64,000 nt of DNA from Trichostrongylus colubriformis (Eukaryota; Nematoda; Chromadorea; Rhabditida; Trichostrongylidae). Position numbers and translations under genes: made by a program. Where the stretch lies: the NCBI GenBank assembly GCA_963978905.1, contig OZ022259.1:49308727-49372726 (forward strand), in the 5' to 3' direction. This document shows, in pieces, positions 36,911-49,407 of this stretch. Within the stretch, counting starts at the first letter, position 1. The number at the start of each line of letters is the position of its first letter. The notes below the pieces were generated by a model, which worked only from the letters and a program-made list of their open reading frames with translations, was not told the DNA's origin and did not search any database.

Positions 36911-37894
36911 AAACTGGGTCCCTTAGCACTGCAGTAATGTTCCCGGTTACCAAGGTACTAGGTTTTAGTGGAATCAAGCAGGCTATCTTCAAACTAGCCT
37001 CCGTTAGGAGTGCTAGACATAGAAAAGGACCGGTAGTATGAAGCAAGAAAAAAGAACGATGGCACCATGAAATGAATTTTCCAAGAATCATTGCTTCTAA
37101 AAATGCCGAATTCTCAATTACACTTAGGGTTCAAAATCCAGTTATTCTTTGATAGCCTTCGAAATTATTTTAATGCTGTCATCCCATGCCTTCCTCTGGT
37201 GGCATCCCTCGAATTCGATTATGTAAAATGCATATCTCAAAGATTAGTACAATCGACTTTTTCTTTGCAGCAGCTTCTACCACGGAGCACAATTATTCCA
37301 AAAGTTCACATGACCTTGTGGATAATGCATGATTTCGCACTTCCGCCCCTGGGATTGCTCTAACTACGGCAAAAAAAAAGTCTCGCATAAAATCTTGCAT
37401 GACCAATGTGCGAGCAGTTTTCCAACACCATGAGGGCTTTGACTTTGGCCCAGCTAAATTAGGAGGGAAATTTATGAAGGGAAATTGTAGAAGAGATGAC
37501 ATTAATAAAATTATCAATTGGAGTTGTGACTATTGAGTCCCTTGGGTGGTGATAAGCTCGTGATATGGGGCAGAACGATTTTGTAAACAATGTAGGATTT
37601 CACATGAACTGCATTAGTAACATGCAACAGATGGAAGTGCCAACCGATTTTTTTAATTTATGGAGGAATCGATTGAGACTGTTTCAAGATGGAAAGGAAA
37701 TTTGGAGTCGTAAACCTGGGACAGGTGCGGGAGCCATGGGCGGGTCGAAAAACGCTCTGGGCAGGAAAAATGTGCCCCTGAAAATGGGAGAAGGTGGCAG
37801 TGGAATACTTTGCGTGCTATCCCCTAGTAAAAACCGCTACCTCGGACCCCGACGAGAAACATTGGGTGGATCAAAAAGCGTTTTGTACAAACAA

Positions 37895-38316
37895 ATGAAA
37901 AACGGAAAGTAAGTTTCTGTTACCCGTATATTTATGTTGTATTTCCCTAATAAAAGCCGCACGTGAAGTTTCACGCGAGAAAGTGAGAATCCGGCTAAGA
38001 TACAGCTCCTCAAAGTGTTGGTCGAGGGACGGGGCCTCAGACCGAATGCCTGCCCCATCGCTCGCCGCGTTCGAAGACGCATAGTGGGAACAGAAAGTTA
38101 CGTAAACAATCCCATTCCTCGTGTCCAACCACAGTGGACGATAGGGCGGGCATTCACTCTGAGGCCCCGCCTCCTCGGCTGCACTCTGAAGAGTTGTGTC
38201 TTAAATGGATGTTCACTTTTTCGTGTGAAATTTCGCATGAGGCCCTTATTAAGCAAAGACAGCATGAATATATATGGGTAGCAGAAAAGTTCAATTTACA
38301 TGCACTATTCCTTTAA
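37895..38316. mobile_element. Fold-back element family R1, copy d
   Basis: The left arm has TTTCTGTTACCCGTATATTT and CACGCGAGAAAGTGAGAATC; the right arm ends TGCACTATTCCTTTAA. The centre keeps GGAACAGAAAGTTACGTAAA. The outermost left bases are lost. Confidence 0.75.
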
Positions 38317-38869
38317 CGACCATTCCGCACGAACCATATCTAGAACCGCTGCAGAAAATCGTGTTGTACCATGAACGTTCATTTCGGAGTATTTGCTTGA
38401 AGTAGTGTGCTTTTCATAGTTTTTCGTTGTTACCGTGATGGCACATGTAGTTTGTCTGAATGTGGCCTAGGTTCTTATAGGAAGACCGCGCTAACTTGTT
38501 CGAGATAATTATCGAAATAAAAAAGGCGGAAAGAGAGATTGAGGATAGTTCGGTGAACAGTTGAAAATCACTGCTGAGACAGGTCTATCCACAATGTCAG
38601 AAACCAGTTCTTGGATTGTACAGGAACCTTTAACATGGAGAAAGGAATCATTTACGCCAATGTCAACTAATGTGTTGACAATCGAGGGAATTTCCGTTTT
38701 CTAGGCTACCTGTCACCGGTCACAGTAATCAGCGAGCGGATACCTTTCCGGGGAGTTTCTCACTTTTAAGTACTTGTGGAACGTGACGTGGTTTTATAGA
38801 TTTCCCGTCCTCTGCTGCAGTTGGGAACGAAAAGAGTAACTATTTACGTAATTTATGATCTTACGTTAT

Positions 38870-38898
38870 TTATTTATTTATTTATTTATTTAATCATC
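38870..38898 (+). repeat. TTTA simple repeat
   Basis: About seven TTTA units. Just upstream, 38,815-38,865 (TTGGGAACGAAAAGAGTAAC) is a fragment of an R1 centre, so a broken R1 copy was probably interrupted here. Confidence 0.6.
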
Positions 38899-39067
38899 TA
38901 TTAATATACACAGAGGTGCGCCATATGTTAGAGAACAAGTTAGCAGAACACTCATTCCTAAAAACAAAAACCAAGAAGGATTGCGACCTTTAGAGAAAGA
39001 TTTACTATTTAGCTAATTTACTATTTACGTAATTTACGTAACTGAGAGCTATGGACATGGAGCTTCT

Positions 39068-39489
39068 TTGAAGGAATCGTCCACGGAAAAATGAGTTTTT
39101 CTGTTACCCATATATTTGTACTGTATTGCCTAATGCGGGCCGTAGTTTCACGCGAAAAAGTGAGAATTCGCACATGATACAGCTCCTCAAGTTCTTGGCC
39201 GGGTGGGCAGGACCTCCGAGTAAAAGCCCCGTTCCGTCGCCCCGATTGGGAACGGAGAGAGTAACCATTTACCTAATTTTCTGTTTCTACATTGTGTCTC
39301 CGACAGTGGCGGACGACGGGGTGGGCACTTGCTCGGGGCTCCCACCCACCCATCCAAGACTTTGTGGCGCTGCATCTTAGCCGGATTCACATTTTTTGCG
39401 CGAAATTTGCATGCGGCCAACATTAGGCAAATATAACATAAATATATGGGTAACAGAAAAACTCATTCTTCCATGGACGATTCCTTTAA
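39068..39489. mobile_element. Fold-back element family R1, copy e
   Basis: Starts TTGAAGGAATCGTCCACGG and ends CATGGACGATTCCTTTAA (TTGA versus TTAA at the tips). The arms share GTTACCCATATATTTGTACT and its counterpart. The centre has GGAACGGAGAGAGTAACCAT. Confidence 0.8.
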
Positions 39490-41254
39490 ATGTGAAATTC
39501 AAATGGCAATTGGAATGGGTTGTCCAGAAGCTTTTTGCGTCATATCTAGGCCATTATAACACAAAAGTTGAAAAATAGCTCAGACCGTATAAAACGTTGT
39601 AATGCGCTTGACGGAAAATGGGCAAAAGGCATACAAGAGGAAATGGAATTAATGACAAATAACAAACAAGCCAATCATGATCCATATCCAATCTGTGCAG
39701 AACTTCTGCAGTATAGTTCGTATATTTGAATACAATTCGTCCTCCCCTCCAGTTTCAATCGACTGACATTTCAGCAATTTTGCTAGTGAATGCATGTGAT
39801 CCATGAGCATTCTGACTGGTGAGGGTTGGGACACACGAATTTTGACCACGGTATGCGACCTTGCGATAGCCCACGGCTTTTACCCCCGGTGACATAGGTT
39901 ATTCGAACACTTTGTTTATCAAATCCTATCCTCCGTTCATGTCTATTCTGTCGTATCCATGGCTGGGTGATGCTATCGTGACATAATACTGAAAAAAAGG
40001 CTGTCACGGGATCGCAGGGCAAGGTCGAAGACCGTGTGTTCCAACTGCCACCCGCATTCTGCCATTCCTACAATACATAGGAATAGTACTTCAACATCCA
40101 GCACAACAAAAAGCACCACTAACCTTCTGCCTCATAGTTTTTTTCCTTTGGTGTTTAGCTACTTATGGGGGGGGGGGGGGGAGGCGGGAAGAGGGAAAGG
40201 CACACGGTATGGTCTTTATGTTAGGATGTTTTGTGGAAGTAGGTCATTCATGAAGCTATCAGGTTCATGGGATTGACCTGTTCTCCGTCATTTATTGATT
40301 TGTTTTCTTCCGTCATTCTAAAAAACTAACCCAGCGATACAGGAGCAGGTGTCAGTGTTGAACCAGACATGATTTAGGGCCCCGAATAGATAGATGTCAA
40401 TCTAATGTTATTAGTCATCCGTTCCCACTCCCACTGATGCGTCAATCCTCTTCATCAAACATGACATGATCGGTGCGGTCGACGTCATCTTTGGGAAGGG
40501 TTATCATACTAAACGAGGCCGAGGATTTTATGGGCACGTTTCTCAGGATTCCTCGTCCTAGGCGCTTTTATGACGTCTTCCGGTCATATAATTAGTGTAA
40601 ATCATGTAGAAAACTAGATGACGTCATCTGGATCTACCTTAGAAAAGTCAGACAAGGTGTCGTGGAAAGAGCGTAGCAAGGAAGCGAGGTGAGGTATGAG
40701 GTGTTCTGGGTGGTGTGCCGATAACGTATAGTAACGTTCACTGAGCCGACACTGATAACATTAAGCCTATTGAGGCGATAACAATCTGACGGTAAACAAC
40801 AACAGAGTGTTTTTCGAACTCTCAGGATAAATTAAATCTCCTGAGATATTCCGATATAGTTCTAGGCAATAGCTAGCACGCCGCTTTTATGAGGGACTGA
40901 GCCCACAAGCTCAAAAGAAGAACTCCAGAACGTGTTGTTTGGGAGTGGTTTTCACCCTGGGAAAGTGACACTTTCCTACCCCGAACACAACCTCCATTAG
41001 CCCACATGAGAGTGGGGTTTTATGACAGAAGAGTTGGAACCACATAATAACATGAGGTAACATCCTGTTCTTGAATGTTCTAAAGGGCAGCGGAAGCCTG
41101 AAAGGCGATAAAATTTTCTGGAAATCCTTCCTAATTAGATGTTATTTTGTGAAACGAATGCAGATGGAACAATGGGTTGATCTTCTTCAAAGGAGAGGAT
41201 AAATTGAAAGAGCACAAGGAACGTTGAACTTCCATTGCCCATTGTGGATCCTAT
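39490..41254. other. No gene recognised
   Basis: Contains a poly-G run (about 40,168-40,180) and several GACGTCAT-rich stretches (40,480-40,630). Only short ORFs. Confidence 0.5.
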
Positions 41255-41395
41255 GGTCGCCGCCAGACTTTGCGACTTTGTGGTTTTGCGATTCTGCGAT
41301 TTTGCGATATTTTACTTTCGCACGCGATACTACGACCTAGAGATTGCGCGAAATCGCAAAGTCTTACCATTTTGCGAGGTCTTGGAAGCTTGATA
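41255..41395. repeat. Second copy of the 33,108 MITE
   Basis: Starts GGTCGCCGCCAGACTTTGCG, then GGTTTTGCGATTCTGCGATT and TCGCACGCGATAC, in the same order as 33,108-33,264. The right end is unclear. Confidence 0.55.
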
Positions 41396-44056
41396 GACGA
41401 AAATGACCCATGAAGCTAACATTGTAATTAATGAGATAGTAAACAGGTGTATATTAATTGAATGGTGAACAACTGTATAACAGATCGATACAAGAAAGGC
41501 TTCTACTTGGTTATTCGAAATTTAAGTTGGAGCAACAATAGAGGTGTTCTGCAGGGCAGGAATCAGCGAGCCATCGAAGCGACGGCCGGAGATAATTCAA
41601 CTTGAAGCTACGCCCACGTCGCCCTCGCCCTCGCCCTCTAGTCCGGCTCATTGCTCACAGTCGTCGTGTGGCTGACTCACAAAGCAGCAGCGTGACTAAG
41701 AGCTAATTTGGGAAAGTCACCAAACGCATGTTCTTTTTCAGAAAGGATATAGTGAGGATGTGGTAAATGATAGGCCATATAAAACAATTTTTGGAAATCG
41801 CTGGGACGTCAATTCTGTGCGCTAAAAATTGGTCTGAGCGCACTTGACAGTCGCTGCAGTTCCCTCCAAGAGAAGAAAAACGGTGGAATTCCAGAAGGGA
41901 TGGATGGCAAGATAGTGAGAGGATGGCGATTCGAAGTGAATGCCAATTCATACCTTGATTTTTAATGGCTTTGTTATGTCTGTGGGGCTGTTAAGACGCA
42001 AAGTCTGAAGCCACACATGAACGGCTAAATCTTATCAGTGACCTTATTATGAGGTCGGGAAAACTGAACATGGCCTTGTGCCATATCCCTCTTTTTGCTA
42101 ACGCAATAAAGAGAGGCCATTGCGATCTCAAACATCAAAATGAACCCCGCTGCAGCACGATGAAATACCCGGAAATTGCCTTCGGGAATTCACCAAAATG
42201 TCCCGTAATCCGATTAAAAGGGGGATGCTGCCGCACATCGCTCGATCGAAGCTGCAGTCTGAGAGGCGAGCTTGCTTGAAAAATTCGTTTGCCAAAACGA
42301 GGCCCTTGATTTAAGTTTCGGGTTTATTTTTAGGATAAGATGATTTTTTGGACGATATAATTCTAAATAATTCGCTCTTTCTATAATAAGAATGAAGAAT
42401 AAATAAATAAGTAAAAAATTAAAGGGGAAAAATCAACTTCCAGATTTTGGGAACGCATATGCAAAGAGAACAATTAATTTTCGATAAATATATAGCTAAG
42501 CAAACTCGGCGATAATTATTTTATTTACTTATTTATTTATTTATTTTATTATTATTTATTCATGCGTTCTGTGACGCGCCATCAAATACAAAACTGTAGG
42601 TTGGACTGAGGCAAGCAAAAGTTGGACAAGAGGTCCTAATATTAGAGAGCTAACTAAATTTCATAGAACAAAAACATTTCGAATACTATAAATGAGAGGA
42701 CTTTACATTAAACTTGAAATTCAAAAAATCCTCTCACATTACGGTGGCTGATGGAAAGTATTCTGTGAATGGGACTTGTTGCTCGATTAAAATGAGTCTG
42801 ACGAGGAAGATGTGGAGAGAGGAGTTGTAAGCAGAATGTAAAAAATCTTTTCAGTTTTTTTTCTCTAATATAATTACTCCGAAACTCCATATCATTTTTG
42901 TTTCACCCCACTTCTCTGCATTCGAATGCGGCTTTGTTTTGAGGCTACTCTCTTTGGAAAATAAACGCAAGCAATGATGTCTTTGGGTTTAGCAATCCTT
43001 TGTGGATACGCAATACCTTTTTGGGATCGTAGATGCATTTAAAAGCAAGCTGAACCCACACACACAGCTGCAGGAACAAACTGGGACGCAGTGATAATTG
43101 GCAGGCACATTCCACGCCCACTGGGAGGCGGGCGTCATCTTGATTGTCACTAAGCAGAGCACAGAGGCGTGTTGACCACACCCCCACATATGAAAAGGTA
43201 TGGTCGACACACCCAACGCTTTCCCTTAACACGAAAATTCAGATGATGCCCTCTCCTAGTAAGCTTTGAACGTGCCTACATGTGTCGAGCCTTCCCACTT
43301 GAAACTTAGGCAAAACTTTGGAATTTTGTTTGTGGAGCGAAGCAATGCATCAATCTACAAAAAATCAATAGCCAAACTGATTAGCCGCGTCAGTGGTTGT
43401 CACTTAATCTGCAGGTTCAAGATCATTCTGCCCAGAACTGTTTTTGACCACGCCTCCACCTCCCAATCTGTTGATAGAGTTTGATTTTCTAGAAATTCTC
43501 CCTGCATACATTGAGAAATTTATGTTGCTTAACAGCGACCACATATAGCCTATTTATTGCGAAGATAAGGTCCCAAAATTTCGAGAGCGATTCAGCTAAC
43601 TATTTTTGAATTGGCTCATAAAATAAGAAAAAGAATCATAGTGGCAGAAAAGTATGATAAGCAGAGTGCGATGGCATTCGATCGTGTGTGTCTGATTTGT
43701 TTGCAGACATGATTATGACGTTCCACAGGATCAGAGAAATACAACGGCATTGAAAAACATAACATGAGCGATCAATAAGAATCGCAAAATCGGTCCTATG
43801 TAGAAAACTCTTGAAGAATTCCCGAGGACAACTAGTAAATTGCACATTAAGCTGTCCAACGACTGAAGTCACGCGGAAATCCGGCGGTAGACAGCTGTTC
43901 AATGTTTTCTGTCTTCGCCCATCATTTTATTTTACAGCGATGTTACACGTTTGAGGTAATCCACACCTCAAGACATCTCCATGCACTTCCTAAGGCAACG
44001 AGGCGAACGCTGAAGCATTCATAGGGCTTCATGAATGTCACATATGCGGAAAAGCA
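41396..44056. other. No gene recognised
   Basis: Has TTTA-type simple repeats near 42,520-42,560 and a TGACCACGCC/GGCGTGTTGACCAC-rich stretch around 43,100-43,460. No supported coding exon. Confidence 0.45.
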
Positions 44057-44517
44057 ATGGTTTCGGCTGAAAAAACTCAATTAAAGATGTATCAAATGGG
44101 GGATCATGTGGATAACGTCATCGATTCTGCTGGCAGAAACAATAGCATCACGAGACCGCGAAAAGAGGAAAAAATTAAAAGATGGAAATCGGAATTCCTC
44201 GAAAAGACTCTGAAGTGGAAAGACATAGCGTTATGTGCGTTGTTCTGCATTTTAACTAGTTTTTTGCGAGCCGGAAATGGGGATCAGATTACCGAAGCAC
44301 AAAAACGGGATCTCATATGCTTGTCATTCGATGCTTGACCGAAATTTGTGGATTTTATGCTCGAAAGCTTGACAAATACATTAGTAAGGATGATTGTGCG
44401 GAAATTGTAGACTAGGGTCAAGTGGATGGTTCCGAATGTGGCTGAGCATTATGGTTTTCAAATTGAAAAAGAAGATGGGAAAGTATGGAAGAAGCAGGCA
44501 CATGCTACACCTTATTG
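44057..44517 (+). pseudogene. Frameshifted ORF, unknown family
   Basis: Three protein-like stretches follow each other in different frames: WKSEFLEKTLKWKDIALCAL with QITEAQKRDL (to ~44,310), LVIRCLTEICGFYARKLDKY (to ~44,410) and VPNVAEHYGFQIEKEDGKVW (to 44,517, then stop). The breaks lack good splice signals, so I read it as a decayed gene or transposon ORF rather than spliced exons. No family was recognised. Confidence 0.35.
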
Positions 44518-44991
44518 ATTGCTTCCCATGTTATGTATTTACTAAGCAGCTGATGTTTTACTTTATTTTTGATTTTTTATATTTTGTTGAGTGGCTGCAA
44601 ATATGTATGTCTAGGGGTAGTCCTACGTAGCCCTTGGTCAGATAGCGGCAACGCGTAAAGTTTGCGACACTTTCGTTGGAATACTGGACGCTGAGTGAGT
44701 TGCTCTCGATTCCCGCGAGAAGTCGTCGCGTGCGACACGCCGCAAGATCTGTGCGGCGTCGTTTCCTGGGCCTAATGCTACGAATCTCAAGAAGATTCGC
44801 TTCGATAACTGCTAATACATCTTCAGCACAGTAGTCCAAAAAGGGTGAATTCCGTTTATTCATGCTCGTAGAAATTCGCTCGGAAACTTTTTAATCGCAT
44901 TCTTTTCCACCCCGTCGCTCTCGGAAGCTTTTTAACCGCAGCTTTTTCCACCTCGTCGCCCTACTTATTGTGCTATTGCACGACTTTTCAG

Positions 44992-45344
44992 TGTTTGTAG
45001 AACCAGAAGAGGCCGAAAAAGTGAAATGCAATGAAATGATCTCGAATTGGATCAAGAGAGTGCGAAGCACTTTTGCAGCCATCACCAAAGTAAATACACC
45101 TACCTGAAAGTTCCCCGTTGTGTGTACAATGGTGAGTGCACGGAGAAACCATACAAACGGAGTAATGGGCCTGCCACGAACAATTCTGGATGAATTCTCA
45201 CGAAAGATTTCAAAGAAACAAGAGCTTCGAAATGGATTAAAGGGGCCATTGCCAGCCAGGGCTGCCGACTCGCTCTTGAGACGAGACTATTGCGAACGTG
45301 CGGATGCAATGAATCAGCTGGCAACGAGCACAAAGTGCAAGTGA
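44992..45344 (+). CDS. Two possible exons of an unknown gene
   Basis: An acceptor-like CGACTTTTCAG is followed by FVEPEEAEKVKCNEMISNWI and RVRSTFAAITK, then a GTAAAT donor near 45,090. Downstream, 45,150-45,344 reads GLPRTILDEFSRKISKKQEL and ends AMNQLATSTKCK before a stop. Amino-acid make-up is protein-like, but joining the two is uncertain and no homologue is recognised. Confidence 0.3.
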
Positions 45345-45792
45345 GACGGGGCGACGGATAGCGACGAATGAGAACGAGGAACGGTGAGACGCAAACATGC
45401 GAAACCTGCCATTATGCACATTCTTCGTTGGCTCTTCAAATGCATTTCAAGGGTTCACAAATGGGGTTCTTGTGATTACTCTTCAAGAACTCAGACTGTT
45501 CTATTTTTAATGCTGTGAATGTTTCTGACACAATGTCAGAAATGCTAGAGGGGATGAGGCGTTCGGTGGGATATTGGGCATCTCTCAAGCCCTCAGCCAT
45601 GTTAAGGCCTTTGAAAACTACGGAAGGTCGAAACGATTTCCGAAATAAATATTCCACAGAAAAAACTCGTGGCAGAAGCATTCAAAACAAAAACTATCAG
45701 CAATACCTAGGTTCTACGATGGGAGAACTTGGACCTTACTCCAAATGTGCTTGTGAAATTCAGGACTGTATTCAAAAGCACCGGGAGGGGTA

Positions 45793-46185
45793 AGGAAAAT
45801 TTGAGAACTGTAAATATATTTTCTTTGAAAACAAACCTACTCTAGAAGAGGTGATGTGTGGCGAAACTCGCATTGAAAAAGCGCAAATTCGGGTCTTATC
45901 ACGACTTCTCAGCACGACGAGCCGTGCTGCACCCCTGCAGCCGGGCGAGTTGCTGGCGAAGGCGGAACAACGTTTGCGGCCAGCTGATTTAGCCTCACCG
46001 CCCGCCTGCAGTCTACCCCGGTTAGCGACGTAGAGGACTGCGAGAGAGAAGCGGGGTATTCGGGTTCCTATTTCTTGGGTTTTTCGCCGTTTTGTCTCGT
46101 ACTTTCTGTACATTACATTGCTAATCACCTCTGCTTTCATATTCCACAGTCTACCGTATTCACCACTTCCGGTGTCTTTGAACGA
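45793..46185 (+). repeat. Dispersed repeat family R3, copy C
   Basis: Contains GATGTGTGGCGAAACTCGCA, TTGAAAAAGCGCAAATTCGG, GGCGAGTTGCTGGCG, CAGTCTACCCCGG and ends CATATTCCACAGTCTACCGT then CCACTTCCGGTGTCTTT. It is the most complete copy and runs directly into a degenerate fold-back element (46,186 on). Confidence 0.65.
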
Positions 46186-46585
46186 GTCTTCCACGAAAAT
46201 TTGAGTTTTTCTTGTTCCCGTATGATTATACCGTATTTGTTAAGCGCTGGCAAAATGCAAAGCATCACGCTAAAAAATCAAAAGTATTTTCTCCTAAAAT
46301 CTCGTCCATGCGGATGATATAGGCAGAGCCACGCGAGCTGCGAGCAAAGCGGCGACGATATAATTTCTTCACGCTCATTGGTCATAGTTTACTTCCTATA
46401 TCGCGTCCCGATCACATGACGCAGCCCTCGCAATCTCGCCCACATTACCCACGTGGACGATATGGGATGTATCTCTACCAGATTTTGGATTTTGGCATGC
46501 AACTTTGCAGGTGTGTTGTGAACAAACAAAAGCTAATTGTAGGAGGAGCTCAAATTCCCGTTGACAATTCCTTTGCGTTCATAGT
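46186..46585 (+). repeat. Degenerate R1-like element abutting R3 copy C
   Basis: Weak matches at both ends: GAGTCTTCCACGAAAATTTG then GTTCCCGTATGATTATACC on the left, and TTGACAATTCCTTTGCG on the right, about 400 bp apart. The interior is diverged. Called from end motifs only. Confidence 0.35.
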
Positions 46586-46624
46586 CACCTGTATAGTGTG
46601 AATTTCATAAACTTAGATGGAAAC

Positions 46625-46740
46625 TGAGACCTGAAAGAGTAAAACAGGGTGGATGATTATCTTACCCTAAACGCGATGAAAATGTGCGGCGCATCCCACA
46701 GAAGGGATTGATTAACGTCAAAAACTTTATCCTATTTTAA
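46625..46740 (+). repeat. Repeat containing the SINE tail motif
   Basis: The stretch AACAGGGTGGATGATTATC, then TTACCCTAAACGCGATG recurs at 48,838-48,905. TGTGCGGCGCATCCCACAGA plus GGGATTGATTAACGTC equals the 3' tail of the SINE at 51,697. Confidence 0.55.
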
Positions 46741-48290
46741 ACGCGATAAGCCTGGGCTGGCTTGCCCCGTTGCTACCTGTGGCCCACCTTAAGGCCCTGG
46801 TTGCTAACAAAGAAAACGGCTTCGCTGGGCTAAGCACTGGAGTCTCTCACAGGCTGTCAATAACATTCAGCATGCTATGTCCCAAAAGTGCTTGTCATAA
46901 TGTGTCAACAAATAATCGACAAAGGCCCAAAGAACCCTCTAAATACCCCTGCTGGGTAACTTCGCCAGTTGAACCTCTATGCTAGATGAATCCTCTCCAA
47001 ATAATTTCATGCAGAATTGGTTAGCGGCACCGGAATGTAGCCAGTCCACGTAATCAGTGAAGGAATGAAATGAAGTTTGATGTCATAGCGTTCAACCCCT
47101 GGGAATTCTCATGGTAATAAGTAATAGCTTCTTCAGTACAACATGTGGGAACATCCAACAGAGAGAATGGAAAGCTGAAGAGTGTAAAGCGCTCCTGAAA
47201 GGCGACTTTCTGTAGCCGTCGCCGGCTGCGATGATTTTGGCATAATGTTGATACACAAATTATGTATTATGCACTAATTGGACTCACTTGGGCGTTTATC
47301 CGCCAGAAGAACAGCCTCAAATGAATCGCAGAACGTTTAAAAAAATGAAGTCTAAAATTTCTGATGAATCAATTTTAACATTCAATTTCTTGTATTTCTT
47401 CCTTTTTCCTCATTTCTACTTTGTGCTTATGCCTTCTTTTCATACCATTTAAAGCTATCTTTTGAACGTAAGTTATATAATTTGGGGGTTGAATCTACAA
47501 AGTAGGAGTTGATAATTTCATTTAAAAGTTACTCAAGTAAAAGGTAACTATTAATGGACCCAATGGCTGGACACTATTTTGCATGCTAATTGTAGGATTT
47601 TGAAATGCATTATTAAATAAACAGATGCGCAAACACGTGGAAAGGCAAGTTATCTCCCAAACGATTATTATCGAATGAAAGGATTTTTCACGAAAATTTC
47701 TTATCTCAGTGGTCTAAAATATTCCTGCACACAAAACAATTTTTTTAGAAATTACAATATCAGCAAATCAAATATTTTACCACAGTCATCACGAGCGAAT
47801 TAATCTGAATGGTGGGAGCATATTCTATAAAATCCCCGTTTCACTATTTGTGTATATTGATATAGGTTTGATGAGTAGAAACAATAGAGTCCTGGTATTG
47901 TCCTAGATAGGCTGTGCATAGAATGATCCACAATCATTGAGTCATACTTTTGGGTTTTCAATTAATTGGGTAGCTAGTATGATAATAGTGATATGGGAAG
48001 AAATATCTCCAAAAATGGGAAAGAAGAAGGACCACATGCTAAGAGCTTAAGAAATGAGAGCGTTAGAAAGTGCCTTTGCGATCGCTGGTATGTAACGGTC
48101 CGTTGTAGCGCCCACAGGAACAACGGGAACGAGTGGAACACAAAATGTAGAAAACCTGGTCGAATTATTTTGCATTAGCAAATCGGACCACCTGCAGACG
48201 AGCTGTTCCATTTGGAGACCTCTTTGTCCAGAAGGTGCCCCAGATGGAGGTGGCTAGCGGGTGGACAACGCAACAAATGGTGGGGATTAC
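46741..48290. other. No gene recognised
   Basis: Mostly AT-rich DNA. No exon could be placed downstream of the donor of the orphan membrane exon (48,291). Confidence 0.45.
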
Positions 48291-48464
48291 CTGAAACGGC
48301 ACGGTCGTCTCGACGGTGTTGCCGGGCCGGTCGTGTGACTCAATCAAAAGCCCAAACACAACACTCAGCGACGAGACACTCATCATAAACATTCCGAACG
48401 CGGCAGTCGCAGTTAAGGGGCACACCCACAGATTGCACTCTTCGAAGTCGTCGTCGTCGAACGC
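48291..48464 (-). CDS. Orphan exon of an unrecognised membrane protein
   Basis: A 58-codon open stretch on the - strand, AFDDDDFEECNLWVCPLT then a hydrophobic segment (AAFGMFMMSVSSLSVVFGLL) and IESHDRPGNTVETTVPFQ, ends exactly at a CAG/GTAATC donor. The acidic, Cys/Trp-containing start followed by one membrane helix is protein-like, and codon use is unlike the repeats nearby. The upstream acceptor is weak (GGAG), and no partner exon could be placed with confidence. It might belong to a multi-span protein extending outside the region I could resolve. Function unknown; the claudin-like W-x-C pattern is too little to name a family. Confidence 0.4.
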
Positions 48465-48837
48465 CTCCGTTCGTCACCTCCAAAAAAGGGAACGAGCAGA
48501 CATACGAACACAAACAAAGATGTGCGCAATCAAAGGCAATGTCGACAAATCAGCACGATGAGAACCGGTTCAGACATCTTTCGTCCGGCTATTGCCGGTT
48601 TGATAGACTTTGGAAAAGTTCGTGGATGACCCAGAATGGACATGGAAACTGGGATCGATGGGTGTTCGGCCTGCTCTTACTTGGACGACGTAATCACATT
48701 ACTCTTGAGGGTTTGCGCAGCTCTTCGTGCTCATGTCGGTATAAATGTTAAGCTTTGAAACCATTTTTATCTCCTTGAAGATGGCGGTTCTCTCGAAACT
48801 ATTCTGAAAGGTGAATCTCATGAATCTCTGGTGAAAA

Positions 48838-48905
48838 CCAAGACCTGAAAGAACGACTTCTGAGAAAACAGGGTGATAGTTATTTTACCCTAAACGCGAC
48901 GAGCT
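48838..48905 (+). repeat. Second copy of the 46,625 repeat
   Basis: AAGACCTGAAAGAACGAC, AAAACAGGGTGATAGT and TTTTACCCTAAACGCGACG match the first part of 46,625-46,740. The SINE-tail part is missing. Confidence 0.5.
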
Positions 48906-49259
48906 TAGGCTAGCTTACCTTAATTGTGCAGCAGAAGTGAAAAACTTGGTTACCCGTTGGAACTGTCAGTGGCGGTGTCAGGTGAAGCGGTTGTGAATAA
49001 TGGAGAAATTGACGTGGACAAAAATCCAAGAAATCGGGCTCTTATTCTCCTCGCTTATTAGACTCGCCTCTAACGGGTTTTCTCGCTTGCGGCATCGCCG
49101 GCTATCGATCAGAACTACGTAGATCTGTGATACTCCACTTTGTGGGAGGAACTGAGCCACTGGAAGTTTGTCCGCCAGCGTAACTACTAGAAAGTTTGGA
49201 GCGCGCCTTTCACCCCAGACTGTGCCTCTTTCACCCTCTTCGATATATGTAATGGGTAT

Positions 49260-49400
49260 CGTTTGGTGCGCGTAAATATTTATTATTATTATCTATTATA
49301 AATTAGTTTTACTGTTAGTTATTATTAATTATTATCAGTATTAATTATTACTTAATCATTAATTTTTATTTATTATTGCTATTTATTAATTATTAGGTCC
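49260..49400. repeat. AT-rich TTATTA low-complexity tract
   Basis: Degenerate TATTATTATT/TTAATTATTA sequence of about 130 bp, without a regular unit. Confidence 0.7.
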
Positions 49401-49407
49401 ATGAGAT

